The notes below the pieces were generated by a model. It saw only the letters and a list, made by a program, of their open reading frames with translations, did not search any database and was not told the origin of the DNA. Made by a program: the position numbers and the translations under genes. Of a stretch of DNA of 64,000 nt, positions 36,918 to 49,609 are shown one piece after another. Origin of the DNA: Axinella damicornis (taxonomy: Eukaryota > Porifera > Demospongiae > Axinellida > Axinellidae). The stretch spans positions 9,178,160 through 9,242,159 of the forward strand of contig OZ007512.1 in NCBI GenBank assembly GCA_963931865.1. The letters are read 5' to 3'. Numbering within the stretch: the stretch's first letter is position 1; every line of letters begins with the position of its first letter.

Positions 36918-37419
36918 CCGTATTTCCGCGAATAGACGCCGCCCTCGAATAACCGCCGCACAATTGGAGGCGCTGAGTGAAATAAACGCCGCCCTCGAAT
37001 AAATGCCGCGACGGGTTAGCATGCGTGGAAGACAGTCCAAGTCCTCGAGCTCGTCGTCATCCCCCTCCATATTCCTCCCGCGAAGGCATCTTCACCGTCG
37101 TCCTCGTCCCGTGTGTATCGCTTTGACGCAAAGCGACGGCTAATCAAAGTCGCTCAGTGTTCCAGCCGCGGATCGCGGACGGCACTTGCCGAATCTTGCC
37201 CATGTGAGTTGTTGCTTTGTGTGTCTCTCGACCGAAAATTCGACTTTCTCACCTGCTTGTTGACGCAATTCAACGGGGAGCTAGCTGTGTACGTGGCGCT
37301 GTCATACTGCCGAAAGTAATAAACGCCGCCCTCGAATAAACGCCGCCCTCGAATAGTGGCCGCACCAAACTGACCAACGAAATAAATAAACGCCGCGGCG
37401 TCTATTCGCGGAAATACGG
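36918..37419. mobile_element. TA-flanked MITE with ccgtatttccgcgaatagac ends
   Basis: Long inverted ends (ccgtatttccgcgaatagac and complement) are flanked by TA on both sides (36916-36917 and 37420-37421). The interior has repeated aacgccgccctcgaata motifs at both edges. It is about 502 bp and non-coding; the frames over it run through the repeats. Confidence 0.82.
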
Positions 37420-37421
37420 TA

Positions 37422-38825
37422 CCCAACATTGAAGATCATATTCTTTTGGGTTCTGATGTTGACTCGATCTCATGGCATTGTTTGTATGGAAGAAGATTGG
37501 TAACCATGGATATAAGAAATTTAACTTGCCCGTACATAACAGTACGTAGTTTCTATACTGTTTCCCCCCAAGGAAGGGGGTCGGATTAGACCTGGAGAGG
37601 AAAAGGAGCTAGGGGAGAAGGAATTTATTAATCAATCTGGCTGTGTACGTACATGTATGACATCCATTCCGTTGGTTTGTTGAAGCTATTTTCTGTCTGT
37701 GCTATAGTTGGCTGGGTGGTTTGCTCGTGCGTTTCTGGAAAACAGTGCTCATGCAATCTCACCTCACTGCTACGGCCTACATACAGCAAAGGGAGTACAT
37801 TGTGTTGGGTTCTGTGACAAACTGTGTATATAACCATCATCAGTCTATGCCTTTTTGTGACGAATCACAGAAAATTAATTAAGTCATAGCTTCCAACAGA
37901 GCTTATGACTTCAAGTCATACTTTAGTTTGCAACATACTTAAGGCTTGCCATTTCTCTAAACCTGGGAGTTAAGATCTCAAACTTGATACAAGCATAGCA
38001 GGACAGTCGTGATGTGATGTAAAATTGTGTATTGACCACATTCTAGCCTCAATAACTCTGAAAAAGTACGTCTAGTGACCAGGTTTTCTAATCCCCTCTC
38101 GCCTGCCGTCTTAACTCCATTGTCACTCTGAGAAAGCAGAGCTGTTAGAACATTTCTGGAGGGGCCTATACTTTAGGGTCTGCATTCTACAAACCTTAGA
38201 GTTAAGTGGTCATGCGCTATGTTACAGTACCTCTGGCCCAAGTAAAATCTTAAATCTTAACCCCTTACAGATCTTGAGATATGTTGCCAAACCCCACAAA
38301 CCATGGATATAATATATCCATGCAGAAACCTAGCTAAGCTAGATGTCAACCCTCCCTCCAAGACCTAGGATGTGGCTCGAAAGATCAAGCCATACTCTCA
38401 TACGTGTGCGAGTCTGCATTTGCGGGACAAAACTCTATGATTACAAACAACTTGATCAGCTCCCAGGCCTAAAGTGTTGTGGTAGAGTCTGCAGCTGATT
38501 TATGTATTGTGGTTTTCCTGCTCGAGATCCCCTCTTTCACCTCTCTCCCACACAATGCAGTGATCAAAGACTGGAGGTGAGAACAGCATTAGAACAAGAC
38601 TATAAAAATTTAATTATACTACTAATTATAACTTCGATCTTCATGTTTCCGTTCCGCATTCCAGACATCCCATATTATTTCTACATTACAGCCACCCCAG
38701 CTATAATTGAATTAACTTCAGGCCCTGGAGGGGTAATTACCAGGTATTATAGTCCCTCATGTTCGGAACCACATGCAAGGAAGTTAGCTCATGCAGTGCT
38801 GCAATATGTGACAAGTAATTAACTA
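37422..38825. other. No gene recognised
   Basis: About 1.4 kb with no supported coding sequence, inverted repeat or microsatellite. Confidence 0.4.
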
Positions 38826-39586
38826 TAAGAAGTGATCATGTTGGCATAGCCTCCAAACAACTACCACAAACTACTATATAACAACATCCATCAGTCAGTC
38901 CAGTTGTATCTAATAAACTATCCTACAATAAACTCAGGGAAAGCAAAGCATTTTATCAAAAGGTGGCTCTATGCCTGCAGCAGCAGGGCCACTCCAGCAA
39001 TGATCCACCTTGCTGGCTTCTCTTTGGTCTTCATGTTGAAGGTCCACACAAAGGTGGGACCTCGAGTGCGCGTTTCGTACACTGGACACTCATAGATGTT
39101 CTTAGTGTCCTGCTTGTCGAATGGAATAGCTCTGATGAAGATGACGGGCATAGCAGGAGTAAGATCCTGTAATCTTGATTCTTGGATTAGGCTGGTCTGT
39201 GAATCCCAGCGAGCCCCTTCCATGTAGAACCCATGGACATAGGCACCCTCTCTTGGTGGGCTGCTGAAGTCTTCACGATTCTTCTTGGAGACGTCACACT
39301 ATAGGCACATCCTATCGATAGGTCATTCATTCTTGCGGGCCATGGACTGCATGATGGCGGTAAAGAAGGACTGGGCTGGGGGTTGAAGAAACCTGCAAGC
39401 CAGATGCAGGTTGGCATGTTGAAGTTGGAAACCCAGCTCTCCAGTTCTTGAATACGTTGTAGCAGGCCGTCAGAAAACCATAAAGACAGAGCAGCCAGGG
39501 ATGGGTAGGCCAGTTTTGTCCACGAGGATGAACTTTGTCCAGGAAGAGTCAAGGTCCTCCATGACGGCGGTGTCAGTTCACCCTGT

Positions 39587-39655
<69 letters not shown>

Positions 39656-39668
39656 GTGTGTGTGATTA

Positions 39669-39699
<31 letters not shown>

Positions 39700-39930
39700 A
39701 GAAATAAGTAGTTTATGCAAACCACACAGACTGGTGGCAAGAGTTAAGTTAAACTGTGCGGAGCTATAATTATGCTAACTGGCATGGTAAAATCTACTTT
39801 CGCTTTTGGCCTTATCATGTGCAAACATTATTTTCTTTTCTGATAAAGTATGCAGCTAGCTACATATATTACCAATGCTAAAGTATAACATTCATGCTGC
39901 TGTACGAGTTCCCAACCTTTGGGTCCAGTA
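38826..39930 (-). pseudogene. Duplicated 3' end of the dynein heavy chain gene, decayed
   Basis: The block matches the 3' flank, terminal exon and last intron of the dynein gene at about 52840-53895, in the same orientation about 14 kb away. The exon-equivalent (38969-39582, 614 bp against 618) keeps the C-terminal 84 codons, ending LLQA and stop. Upstream it is broken by indels, and a CAG to TAG change creates a nonsense codon at 39299-39301. The similarity runs through a (CA)n tract and stops just past the donor of the penultimate exon (about 39915-39930), so no other exon was copied. Intron retention shows a DNA-level segmental duplication, not retroposition. Remnant coding is not expected to be translated. 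Confidence 0.9.
39588..39699. repeat. (GT)n microsatellite beside the dynein pseudo-exon
   Basis: About 110 bp of imperfect GT lies directly next to the acceptor position, matching the tract at 53604-53703 in the parent gene. Confidence 0.92.
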
Positions 39931-41421
39931 CTATACTAGCCAATGTCGGACACTGGATCACTTATCCTACATGTATCATAGAGTCGGTAGACTCCTAACT
40001 GTGTCACTACACTGGCTATTGTATACTATCTCTCTCTCAGTGTAGTCATTTATGCTTGCATTGAACTTGCCAAATGCACAGATTTAGTTTGCACAGGTGC
40101 ACCTGGGCCCTGGCCCTCAGCTAATCAAGTGCATTCTCAGGGCCAATCAATCGTGTGTAAAAAAATCAGCATGGTGCCTTCTACTTACAGCGATACCGAC
40201 AAGTGTGTGCAATCATTATAGGCACGGATACTATATCGGTATCTGTAATACCCTAATGAAAGGCTCATGAGAATGCTAAAGATTGTAATCATCTAAAAGC
40301 TACATATCACCAGCCTCATTCCAGGCCCCGCCCAGCTTTTGTCACTTGCAGTACGCGAAAACCTGGGCGGGGCCTGGGAACCGAGGTTACTGTATGTATC
40401 ACCATTATACACAAAACAAACAGACTGAATAAGCTACGGGCGTATCGATACACCTTTACTGCTCCATTGCCGAGGGAAAAGGGAACCCATTTGTTTCTGC
40501 AACTTAAACTTTGTACCCCTCATAGTCAGACCCATTGTCCTCAAACTGTCGTTCAGCTTTCGCGCTCTTAATTGGCCGGGAATGATTAGTTTCCTTCCTT
40601 GAGCGTTTGGATCTTGGATTGCATTGCAGTACGTTCTTCTATAATAGAGATGCTTGCATGACATTGTGTGCCACAGAACCCAGCCAGGTGCATTACACAC
40701 AGAATGTGCAGGTTTGAGGCTAAGAGACTCCAAAGCACACTATAGTAAGCCATCCATGGTACCATTAGGCACTTAAAGAGACAAAAACCTGGGCAAGGGC
40801 CTTGGAACAACAATTCAGCTGTAGCCAATTAGGTTACCATAGTAACACAACTTAATATTAGTTCAAGTAGTGCCAAAAGGAAGTTGATTCTGTGAGGCAA
40901 GGAAGGCTAGGTGAAAATTTATTACAGGATTTCATTCTTGCTCTATACATTTAGCCTTGTTTCCAGGCCCCGGCCAGCTTTTCGTGCCTCGCAGTACAGA
41001 ACAGAGGGAGAGGGCCTGCTATATGTATCTTTACTCACGTGAGCATGACATAATCAAGAAATGCAGAATAAAAGAATGAAGTTTCGGATAATATTATCAT
41101 TCAACCAACTACACATTCAACGCTTGGTGTGTAATGACAGTCGCCCCCTTGCTAGCTAGATACGCGCAGTAAGTTACCTGGTACCTTTTACTTTCTCGCT
41201 GTTCTGAGCCCCAGTGCGCCCACGTTCAACGGAACCGGTTTTACCATCGGTTCTATCCTGACGTCACTCATGTCAGGAAAGATACCAGGCCCTCTTCCAC
41301 TTCCGTATTGAAAGCGATTGAAAGGGTGGGGCCTGGGAACAAGGCCTTGTGTTCACACCGGTGGACCCTCAATAATGAACTGCACCTAACTACCAGCACC
41401 TATGATTTTGTGTATTGTAGC

Positions 41422-41449
41422 CTGAAGAAGGTCCGGTTCGGACCGAAAC
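41422..41449 (+). ncRNA. Hammerhead-like or Penelope-type motif (degenerate)
   Basis: CTGAAGA (41422-41428) fits the hammerhead core CUGANGA. A GC-rich hairpin with arms ggtccg and cggacc follows, then GAAA (41445-41448). Penelope-like retroelements carry such minimal hammerheads. An extra A precedes stem II and no closing stem III/I was found, so a functional ribozyme is not supported. It occurs in only one of the four repeat blocks. Confidence 0.3.
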
Positions 41450-44386
41450 GTTGCTGTATTGATGTGGTATTGTGACAATAGCAAGAAGACTGATTGGAAT
41501 GTATTCCGCCCTCTATAATTATTACTAGCACCTATGGCTATATACACAGGGAACCCATGCAAAAATAATCCATCCTTACGTCAGTCATGTGAGATTATGT
41601 ACCAAGCCCTCCTACTGCAAGTAAGCTAGGGGTGGTCACTCCTGTACTTAGAACTGCCACCGGAGTCACAATCCTGTATATGGTCACATGATCAGGAGCA
41701 AGTTTAGTGATATGGTCACACGGACACAGGCAGTTTTTAACGGTCACAGGCTGTGACCCGGGCAGTTGCAGCTCGATCTAAGTACGGCATGTACTGGAGT
41801 AATCACCCCTTGTACAACCAATGAAACGTTGGGGAGAGGTATCAGCAAAACCCGGCCAGAATGTAATGGAACAAACAGAACAGTAATCTTCTGTGTAAAC
41901 AAGGCACTGGTAAGACTTTCTTACTGCCTAGCACTGAACCAACAGTACCAGTAACAAGGTGGAGTTTAGCGTCGTCCCCAGGCCTCCGCCCAGATTTTAT
42001 CTTGCTGCCATGGAGAATATATATCCATGGCTCTGAGATAAAAATCTGGGTGGAGGCCTGGGGATGAGGCTAGGTAGAGTTAGGGTTAGTACAATCATGC
42101 AGTATGCATTGCAGAATGAGGCTATATACAAGAAAGAGCCGAGGCTACTTCACAGTACTCTGAATCAAGAGCTGGCACATCTCACCTCAGTTTTTCAACG
42201 AAACGGATACCCTACCCCTTGATCCTCAGGGCACTTCGCATATCCCCAACCCCCACAAACAGGGACAGAACCTTCCCCTCCCTCTTGAGACCCCCATGAC
42301 ACCAAGGGTGCCTTCGCCCTATTAATAATTTTCAGGGAATATTATACCACTTACCGTTTAGTTTCCTTCCTTGAGCATTTGGATCTTGGATTGCAGTACG
42401 TTCTTCTATAATAGAGAATGATGCTTGCATGATATTTTGTGCCACAGAACCCAGCCAGGTGCATTACACATGGAATGTGCAGGTTTGAGGCTAAAGCACA
42501 CTTGTCTACGTATAGTAAGCCATCCATGGTACCATCAGGCACTTAGAGGGACAAAAAGCTGGGCAGGGTCCTTGGAACAAGGCTAAACAATTCATAGGAA
42601 CCAGCTGTAGCCAATTAGGTTACCATAGTAACACAATTTAATATTAGTTCAAGTAGTGCCAAAAGGAAGTTGATACTGTAAGGCAATGAAGGCTAGGTGA
42701 AAATTTATTACAGGAATTCACCATTCTTGCTCTATGCATTTAGCCTTCTTCCCAGGCCCCACCCAGCTGTTCGTGCCTGCAGTACGGAAAAGAGGGAGAG
42801 TGCCTGCTACCTTTACTCACGTGAGCATGACATAATGCAGAATAAAAAAAATGAAGTTTCGCATATCATTCAACCAACTACACGTTCAACGCTTGGTGTG
42901 TAATGACAGTCGCCCCTTGCTAGTTAGATACACACAGTAGGTTACCTGGTACCTATTACTTTCTCCCTGTTCTGAGCCCCAGTGTGCCCATGTTCAATGG
43001 AACCGGTTCTACCATCGGTTCTATCCTGACGTCACCCATGTCAGGAAAGATACCAGGCCCTCTTTCCACTTCCGTATTGAAAGCGATTGAAAGCTGGACG
43101 GGGCCTGGGAACAAGGCCTTGTGTTCACACTGGTGGACCCTCAATAATGAACAGTACTGCACCTGCACCTACGGCTATATACACAGGGAACCCATGCAAA
43201 AGAATCCATCCTTATACGTCAGTCATGTGAGATTGTGTACCAAGCCCTCCTACTACAAGTAAGCTAGGGGTGGTCACTCCTGTACTTAGAACTGCGACCA
43301 GAGTCACAATCCTGTATATGGTCACATGATCAGGAGTAAGTTTAGAGGTATGGTCACACGGACACAAGCAGTTTTTGACGGTCACAGGCTGTGACCCGGG
43401 CAGTCGCAGCTCGATCTAAGTACGGCATGTACTGGAGTGACCACCCCTTGTACAACCAATGAAACGTTGGGGAGAGGTATCATCATAACCCGGCCAGAAT
43501 GTAATGGAACAAACAGAACAGTAATCAACTAGGCACTGGTAAGACTCTCTTACTGCCTAGCACTGCACCAGAAGTACCACTATCAAGGTGGAGTTTAGCC
43601 TCATTTCCAGGCCTCTGCCCAGATTTTATCTCGCAGCAATGGAGAAATAATATATCCACGGCTGTGAGATAAAATCTGGGCGGAGGCCTGGGGATGAGGC
43701 TAGGTAGAGTTAGGGTTAGTACAATCATACAGTATGCATTGCAGAATGAGGCTATATACAAGAAAGAGCCGAGGCTACTTCACAGTACTCTGAATCAAGA
43801 GCTGGCACATCTCACCTCAGTTTTTCAACGAAACGGATACCCTCGCCCCCTGACCTGCAGGGCACTTCGCATATCCCCAACCCCCACAAACAGGGACAGA
43901 CTGGAACCTAAGGCGACAGTCTCCATTCCCTTTGTCAAGGGAGTCAGGGAAAGGATCAAGAGAATCTGTCCCAAACGTGGAATACGAGTCTATTTTTAGG
44001 GCAAATAGAACTCTTGGCTCCCTCCCTCTTGAGCAACATGAGACTGAAGAGAGACCCCCATGACATCAAGGGTGTCTTCGCCCTCTTATAATTGTCCGGG
44101 AATATTAGAGATGCTTGATGACATTGTGTGCCACAGAATCCAGCCAGGTGCATTACACATGGAATGTGCAGGTTTGAGGCTAAAGCACACTTGTCTACGT
44201 ATAGTAAGCCATCCACGGTACCATCAGGCACTTAGAGGGACAAAAAGCTGGGCAGGGTCCTTGGAACAAGGCTAAACAGGAACAAGCTGTAGCCAATTAG
44301 GTTACCATAGTAACACAACTTAATATTAGTTCAAGTAGTGCCAAAAGGAAGTTGATTCTGTAAGGCAAGGAAGGCTAGGTGAAAAT

Positions 44387-44811
44387 CAGTCTAGCCGCTA
44401 GCCCCTCTCCGCCCGGCCGGTCAAGCGGGCGCGCGACGAAGCCGCGCGCGGAGGGCGGAGAGGGTCTAGCAAACATTGCATTTGATCACGTTTCTCTGGA
44501 ATGCCAATTACATGTACCTGTGAACCGGTGAAGTGCCAGCTGGAGTTGAGGACGACTTCTGTACGCTTGGAGGCATCCAGGTTGGACTAGTTTAGCTCGA
44601 GTGTAGGCTATTAGACGCTCTCCACCGGGCTGATCGCACGCGAACGGCTCGGTTTACAACCACGAGAGTCATGAATAAAATTGGAACGAATCGCTTCAGT
44701 GAGATCTGATTGGTCAGTTGAAACGCAATCAAGTGCAATGTTTGCTAGACCCTCTCCGCCCTCCGCGCGCCCGCTTGACCGGCCGGGCGGAGAGGGGCTA
44801 GTGGCTAGACT
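44387..44811. mobile_element. MITE inserted into repeat block 3, 10-bp target duplication
   Basis: Long GC-rich inverted ends (cagtctagccgctagcccct and its complement) bound 425 bp. The 10-bp sequence aggtgaaaat flanks both sides (44377-44386 and 44812-44821). Sister blocks show the uninterrupted site (aggctaggtgaaaatttatt near 40908 and 42690), a clean empty-site proof of insertion. A 9-11-bp duplication suggests a Mutator-like superfamily. A short relative with the same arms is at about 55346-55424. Confidence 0.88.
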
Positions 44812-46929
44812 AGGTGAAAATGTATTACAGGATTCCATTCTTGCTCTATGCATTTAGCCTTGTTCCCAGGCCCCGCCCAGCTGTTCGTGCCTCGCAGTAT
44901 GGAAGAGAGAGAGAGTGCCTGCTATCTTTACTCATGTGAGCATGACATAATGCAGAATAGAAAAATGAAGTTTCGCATAATTATCATTCAACAAACTACA
45001 CGTTCAACGCTTGGTGTGTACGACAGTCGCCCCCTGCTATAGCTAGAAACACGCAGTAAGTTACCTGGTACCTTTTACTTTCTCCCTGTTCTGAGCCCCA
45101 GTGCACCCATGTTCAACGGAACCGGTTTTACCATCGGCTCTATCCTGACGTCACTCGTGAGGAAAGTTACCAGGCTCTCTCCCACTTTTTTGTATTGCAA
45201 GCGACCGAAAGCTGGGCGGGGCCTGGGAACAAGGCCACTTGTATTCACACCTGTGGACCCTCAATAATGAGCTGCACTAAAACCTATGGCTATACACAGG
45301 GAATCCACGCAAAAATAATCCATCCATTCACTCCTTACGTCAGTCATGTGAGATTATGTACCAAGCCCTCCTACTACAAGTAAGCTAGGGGTGCAGTCAC
45401 TCCTGTACTTAGAACTGCGACCGTAGTCACAATCCTGTATAATTTATGGTCACACCAAGTTAAGGTGCTCTTCAATGCACACTGTTTAGTTTGCACAGGT
45501 GCACCTGGCCTGCAGCTAATCAAGTGCATTCTCAGGGTCAATCAATCATGTGTAAAAAATCAGTATGGTGCCTTCTACTTACAGCGATACCGACAAGTGT
45601 GTGCAATCTTATTATAGGCACTGATACTATATCGGTATCTGTAGTACCCTAATGAAAGGCTCATGAAAATGCTACAGATTGTAAAAGGTATACGTATCAC
45701 TAGCCTCATTCCCTGGCCCCGCCCAGCTTTTTGTCTGATCTTGGATTGCAGTATGTTCTCCTATAATAGACATGACATTGTGTGCCACAGAACCCAGCCA
45801 GGTGGATATACACACGGAATGTGCAGGTTTGAGGCTAAGAGACTCACACTATAGTAAGCCATCCATGGTACCATCAGGCACTTAGAGGGACAAAAAGCCG
45901 GGCAGGGTCCTTGGAACAAGGCTAAACAATTCATAGGAACCAGCTGTAGCCAATTAGGTTACCATAGTAACACAATTTAATATTAGTTCAAGTAGTGCCA
46001 AAACGAAGTTGATTCTGTAAGGCAAGGAAGGCAAGGTGAAAAATTATTACAGGATTCCATTCTTGCTCTATGCATATAGCCTTGTTCCCAGGCCCCACCC
46101 AGCTCCGTACTGCAAGCGACCGATAGCTGGGCGGGGCCTGGGAACAAGGCCACTTGTATTCACACCTGCTGTGCAACCTACACCAGGACACCTGTGGACC
46201 CTCTATAATGTGCTGCACTTAACTACCAGCACCTATGGATATATACACAGGGAACCCATGCAAAAATAATCCATCCTTTCATTCCTTACGTCAGTCATGT
46301 GAGATTATGTACGACGCCCTCCTACTACAAGTAAGCTAGGAGTGGTCACTCCTGTACTTAGAAGTGTCATGCGATCCGCTGGTAAACGGTACTTAGAACT
46401 GTGACCGGAGTCACAATCCTGTATATGGTCACATGATCAGGAGCAAGTTTAGTGGTATGGTCACACGGACACAGGCAGTTTTTAATGGTCACAGGCTGTG
46501 ACCCGGGCAGTCGCAGCTCGATCTAAGTACGGCATGTACTAGAGTGACCACCCCTTGTACAACCAATGAAACGTTGGGGAGAGGTATCAGCAAAACCCAG
46601 CCAGAATGGAATGGAACAAACAGAACAGCAATCTTCTGTGAAAACAAGGCACTGGTAAGACGACTTTCTTACTGCCTAGCACTGCACCAGAACTACCACT
46701 ACCAAGGTGGGCTCGTCCCCAGGCCTCCACCCAGACTTTATCTCACAGCCATGGAGAAATATATATCCACGGCTGTGAGATAAAATCTGGGCGGAGGCCT
46801 GCATGTGTTAGGGTTAGTACAATCACAATACAGTACAGTATGCATTGCAGAATGAGGGAGCTGAGGCTACTTCACAGTACTCTGAATCAAGACAATGGCT
46901 CAGTTGTCTTCCTCTAGTTACCTCACTCA

Positions 46930-47730
46930 TTATGATTCCAGTCTACCCCTCAGGTTGGCCGGAGACACCTCCGCTTATGGCATTGGGTGATTTCACATGT
47001 CATGCCTGACGGGTCGGAACGGCCCATTGCCTTCACCACTTTGTCCTAAGCTAAAGAACTATGCCCAGGTGGCGAAGAAGTTGGGATCAAACAGTTCCAC
47101 ACTTATCTGAATGGCCGTTCGTTTACGATCATCACCGACCACAAACCCCTTACTGTAATTTTGGGACCGAAAAAGGGTATCCCACCCTTGCCTGCTGCAT
47201 GTCTGCAGCGATGGGCCATCTTGTTGTCAGCCTACAGATACGAGATCGAGTTTCGTCCCACGAAGGCCCATGCTAATGCGGATGGGTTGTCACGACTTCC
47301 CCTCAATGTGGTCATATGAGAATACTCATCCGAAGTTGAAGCCTACAATTTGTCTCAGCTTGCCAGTTGGCCCGTCACTGCTTCACAGTTGAAAACTGCT
47401 ACTGCCGCTGACACAGGGTTGATCAGGATGCTACTGTTTGTGTAGAAGGGTGGCCACGGAATGTGGAGGCCGATTTCAAACCTTATTGGATTCAGAGGGA
47501 AGAACTTTCCATTGAAGCAGTTTGCCTCCTGCTGAGCAGTGATACCCAAGAAGCTGAGATCAAAATTGCTAGCACAATTCCATATGTGGCTCATCCAGGA
47601 ATGTGGAAGCTGTGGCCAGAGGATATTTTGGTGGCCTGGACTGGATGGAGATATTGAGCAGCTAGCCAAGAAGAGTCTAGCATGTCAGTCAGGGAAACGA
47701 GCTCCTCCAGTGTCAACACGGCAAACCGTT
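46930..47730 (+). mobile_element. Ty3/gypsy LTR retrotransposon pol relic (RNase H and integrase zinc finger)
   Basis: About 46985-47310 carries blocks typical of the Ty3 RT-RNase H region (MPDGSERPIAF, then ITDHKPL, then ending ANADGLSRLPL). The order is right, but a stop and at least one frameshift break it. About 47440-47730 follows with the integrase N-terminal HHCC region (AHPGMW, WWPGLDGDIEQLAKK, then CLACQSGKRAPP), again in two frames. No LTRs, protease or integrase core are visible. It is a dead fragment of a retrotransposon lying at the edge of the repeat array. Confidence 0.85.
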
Positions 47731-47739
47731 GACTTCCAG

Positions 47740-48300
47740 TGCATCATCATTTCACGCGATACACGATCATTATTACTTTTGTAGTAAATTGTAGTAAATG
47801 TCGGGTGAGCTACAAATCAGTCACACGCTATTTGAAATATTTCTGTAGGATACACATGAAATGGCCATGAAAGACCTACCTTGTCATACTGTTGTGTTCA
47901 GTTCGTCCCACTCAAAGACAGCTGTGTGAACGACTGCAGATGACGCCACTTTCATTCTGGAGTTGCGTTGTACTCAAGTCTGGAATGAATCCTTTGAGAT
48001 CGAGAAAGAAAACAAAACTGTACATAAAATGTTCTCCCTACTTTAGCAGATATCAAATTCACAAGACACTGTACCAATTTATGTCTCATGTTCGGCCAGG
48101 CATGCTGTGGGTGTAGGTAGTTTTGGGCTCTATATATTTCATAACAGACGGTTACAAGTACAGTGACCAGTACCAGTTCATGTGTGGCATCTAACTACAA
48201 TTTTATGACATTACAGAGGTTTGCATAAAGCTTGCAACAAACACTGCTGAGACCAGAAAACCACAAGTCCCACCCTGTGTACATAGTGATGTATTACAGC
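47740..48300. other. No gene recognised
   Basis: Sequence between the gypsy relic and the next MITE. It may include more 3' retroelement sequence, but no motif is recognisable. Confidence 0.4.
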
Positions 48301-48302
48301 TA

Positions 48303-48872
48303 CCGTAGATCCGGAAATTTTCGCGTTAAATATACTTCGCCTTTTAATTTTTCGCGTTGTTTTATTTTCGTCGCTCGAGCACACCGACGAAAATTAAACC
48401 ACGCGAAAATTTTGTTCAAGCGTACACGTGCACGTTCCCGATCCCGGCCCGGGACCGGATACCATGTCGCGCCATTGGAGAGAAGCTGGAGCCTCGGATC
48501 AGCGCCAGCGAGGGAATGCAGCAGACACCCATGCCGTATCACTGGTAGAGAGGGAACATGCCATCGGCTACTTACCTCGAAAGATTTCACCCGTCTGTCT
48601 CGGTCCGCGGTTCCAACTGCCTTCAGAAGTTCGCTTCCGCGATCGCGCGCTTGGGCTGGTATAGAAGAGCTCAGCGATCTTCCAGGATCAGGAACACCAT
48701 CGACAGGTTTCTGGTAGCGCAGCAGAACCATGCTTGTACTTCGATTCACGAAAACTCACACGTTAAATAGAATCATAAATTATTCGACGTTGAAAATATT
48801 TCGTGTTTTTAATTTTCGTCGTAATGCAATATCGACGAAAATTAATTACGGCGAAAATTTCCGGATCTACGG
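48303..48872. mobile_element. TA-flanked MITE with ccgtagatccggaaattttc ends
   Basis: About 24-bp inverted ends (ccgtagatccggaaattttc and complement), TA at both flanks (48301-48302, 48873-48874), and inner inverted AT-rich arms with ttttcgtcg. It is 570 bp. Overlapping frames on both strands have no known motif. Confidence 0.8.
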
Positions 48873-48913
48873 TATATACGAAGCGCTAAGTGGGTAGGAA
48901 GCAAATTATTGTA

Positions 48914-49609
48914 GGCCGTGGTGAAAACCCGGACCGGACCGGACCGGACCGGACCGACCGGAAGTAGTAATTAGTGTCTCCACGTGGAGAGAAAATAGCT
49001 TACTTGGATCGTGAAGTAGCCATTGCGAGTAGCCATTTCGGCATTGCCTCGTGCAGGGAAGTCAGAGAGCAGTTTAGTCTCGCGAGTTGGCTGATTTGCA
49101 CAGTATTTTGAAGCCACGAAGCGTTAGCGAGGTAGCCGCGCGGGTCCAAGTCTGCCGGTACAGTAGCGACGACGCCGAATTCGAGGACGACTTGAAGGAG
49201 GCAACCAGGCATTTGTTGGCGTTTCACGGTGCTATAGGTAAGTCAGAGAGCTGGGCCAAGCTAGTGTGAGTAATCTATCTACTACAAAAGCATCGAGTAC
49301 TAGTTATTCTACTCTCCGTGACTCGGACTCGCGATCGCCCCTTGCTAGCTATAAGCTTGACATAAACGCAACGCTAACTACAAACGCAGTAGCAATACAG
49401 ACAGTACCTTTGCTGAAGCTCTTCGGGTCCCTCGAAACTCCTCCGGCAATTGTCTGCAAGTGCTACGTGTAATAGTTAACAAAACATCGAGTCGTTTAGC
49501 TAGCGCTAAGTCGCTCTACATTAATTATTGCTATTTCACTTCCGGTCGGTCCGGTCCGGTCCGGTCCGGTCCGGTCCGGTCCGGTCCGGTCCGGGTTTTC
49601 ACCACGGCC
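48914..49609 (+). mobile_element. Mutator-like element with 9-bp target duplication and ccggt repeat ends
   Basis: Inverted ends ggccgtggtgaaaacccgga and complement, each continuing into pentanucleotide ccggt/accgg repeats (about 5 units left, 9 right). The 9-bp duplication attattgta flanks it exactly (48905-48913 and 49610-49618). The length of the duplication and the ends suggest a MULE. The 696-bp interior holds a putative exon (49087-49239). Confidence 0.85.
49087..49239 (+). CDS. Exon-like open frame inside the Mutator-like element
   Basis: An ATG at 49087 opens a frame of about 51 codons (MADLHSILKPRSV, later LKEATRHLLAFHGA) ending at a strong donor (ctatag then gtaagtc). The acidic/leucine-rich composition looks coding, but no family is recognised. 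It is either the first exon of the element's own gene, now deleted, or a captured host exon. Confidence 0.3.

Larger units (their letters stand above)
40079..46890. repeat. Array of four ~1.4-1.8-kb repeat blocks
   Basis: Four diverged blocks repeat in the same orientation. Marker gccaattaggttaccatagt occurs at 40824, 42610, 44292 and 45949. Marker gtaagctagg, followed by ggtggtcact-type sequence, occurs at about 41621, 43259, 45380 and 46331. Marker gaaacgttggggagaggtat occurs in three blocks (about 41823, 43461, 46567). A separate ~210-bp segment beginning gtttgcacaggtgcacctgg is at both 40088 and about 45490, so the array has higher-order duplication. Each block carries foldbacks with ggcctgggaacaagg-type arms. 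No frame is conserved between blocks beyond short chance ORFs. Confidence 0.85.

Noticed and set aside
41422..41449. Functional hammerhead ribozyme
   Set aside because: Only the core order is present; closing stems I and III were not found. Kept as a low-confidence motif only.
48303..48872. Overlapping 149-161-codon frames on both strands
   Set aside because: They lie wholly inside a TA-flanked MITE and mirror each other through its inverted arms.
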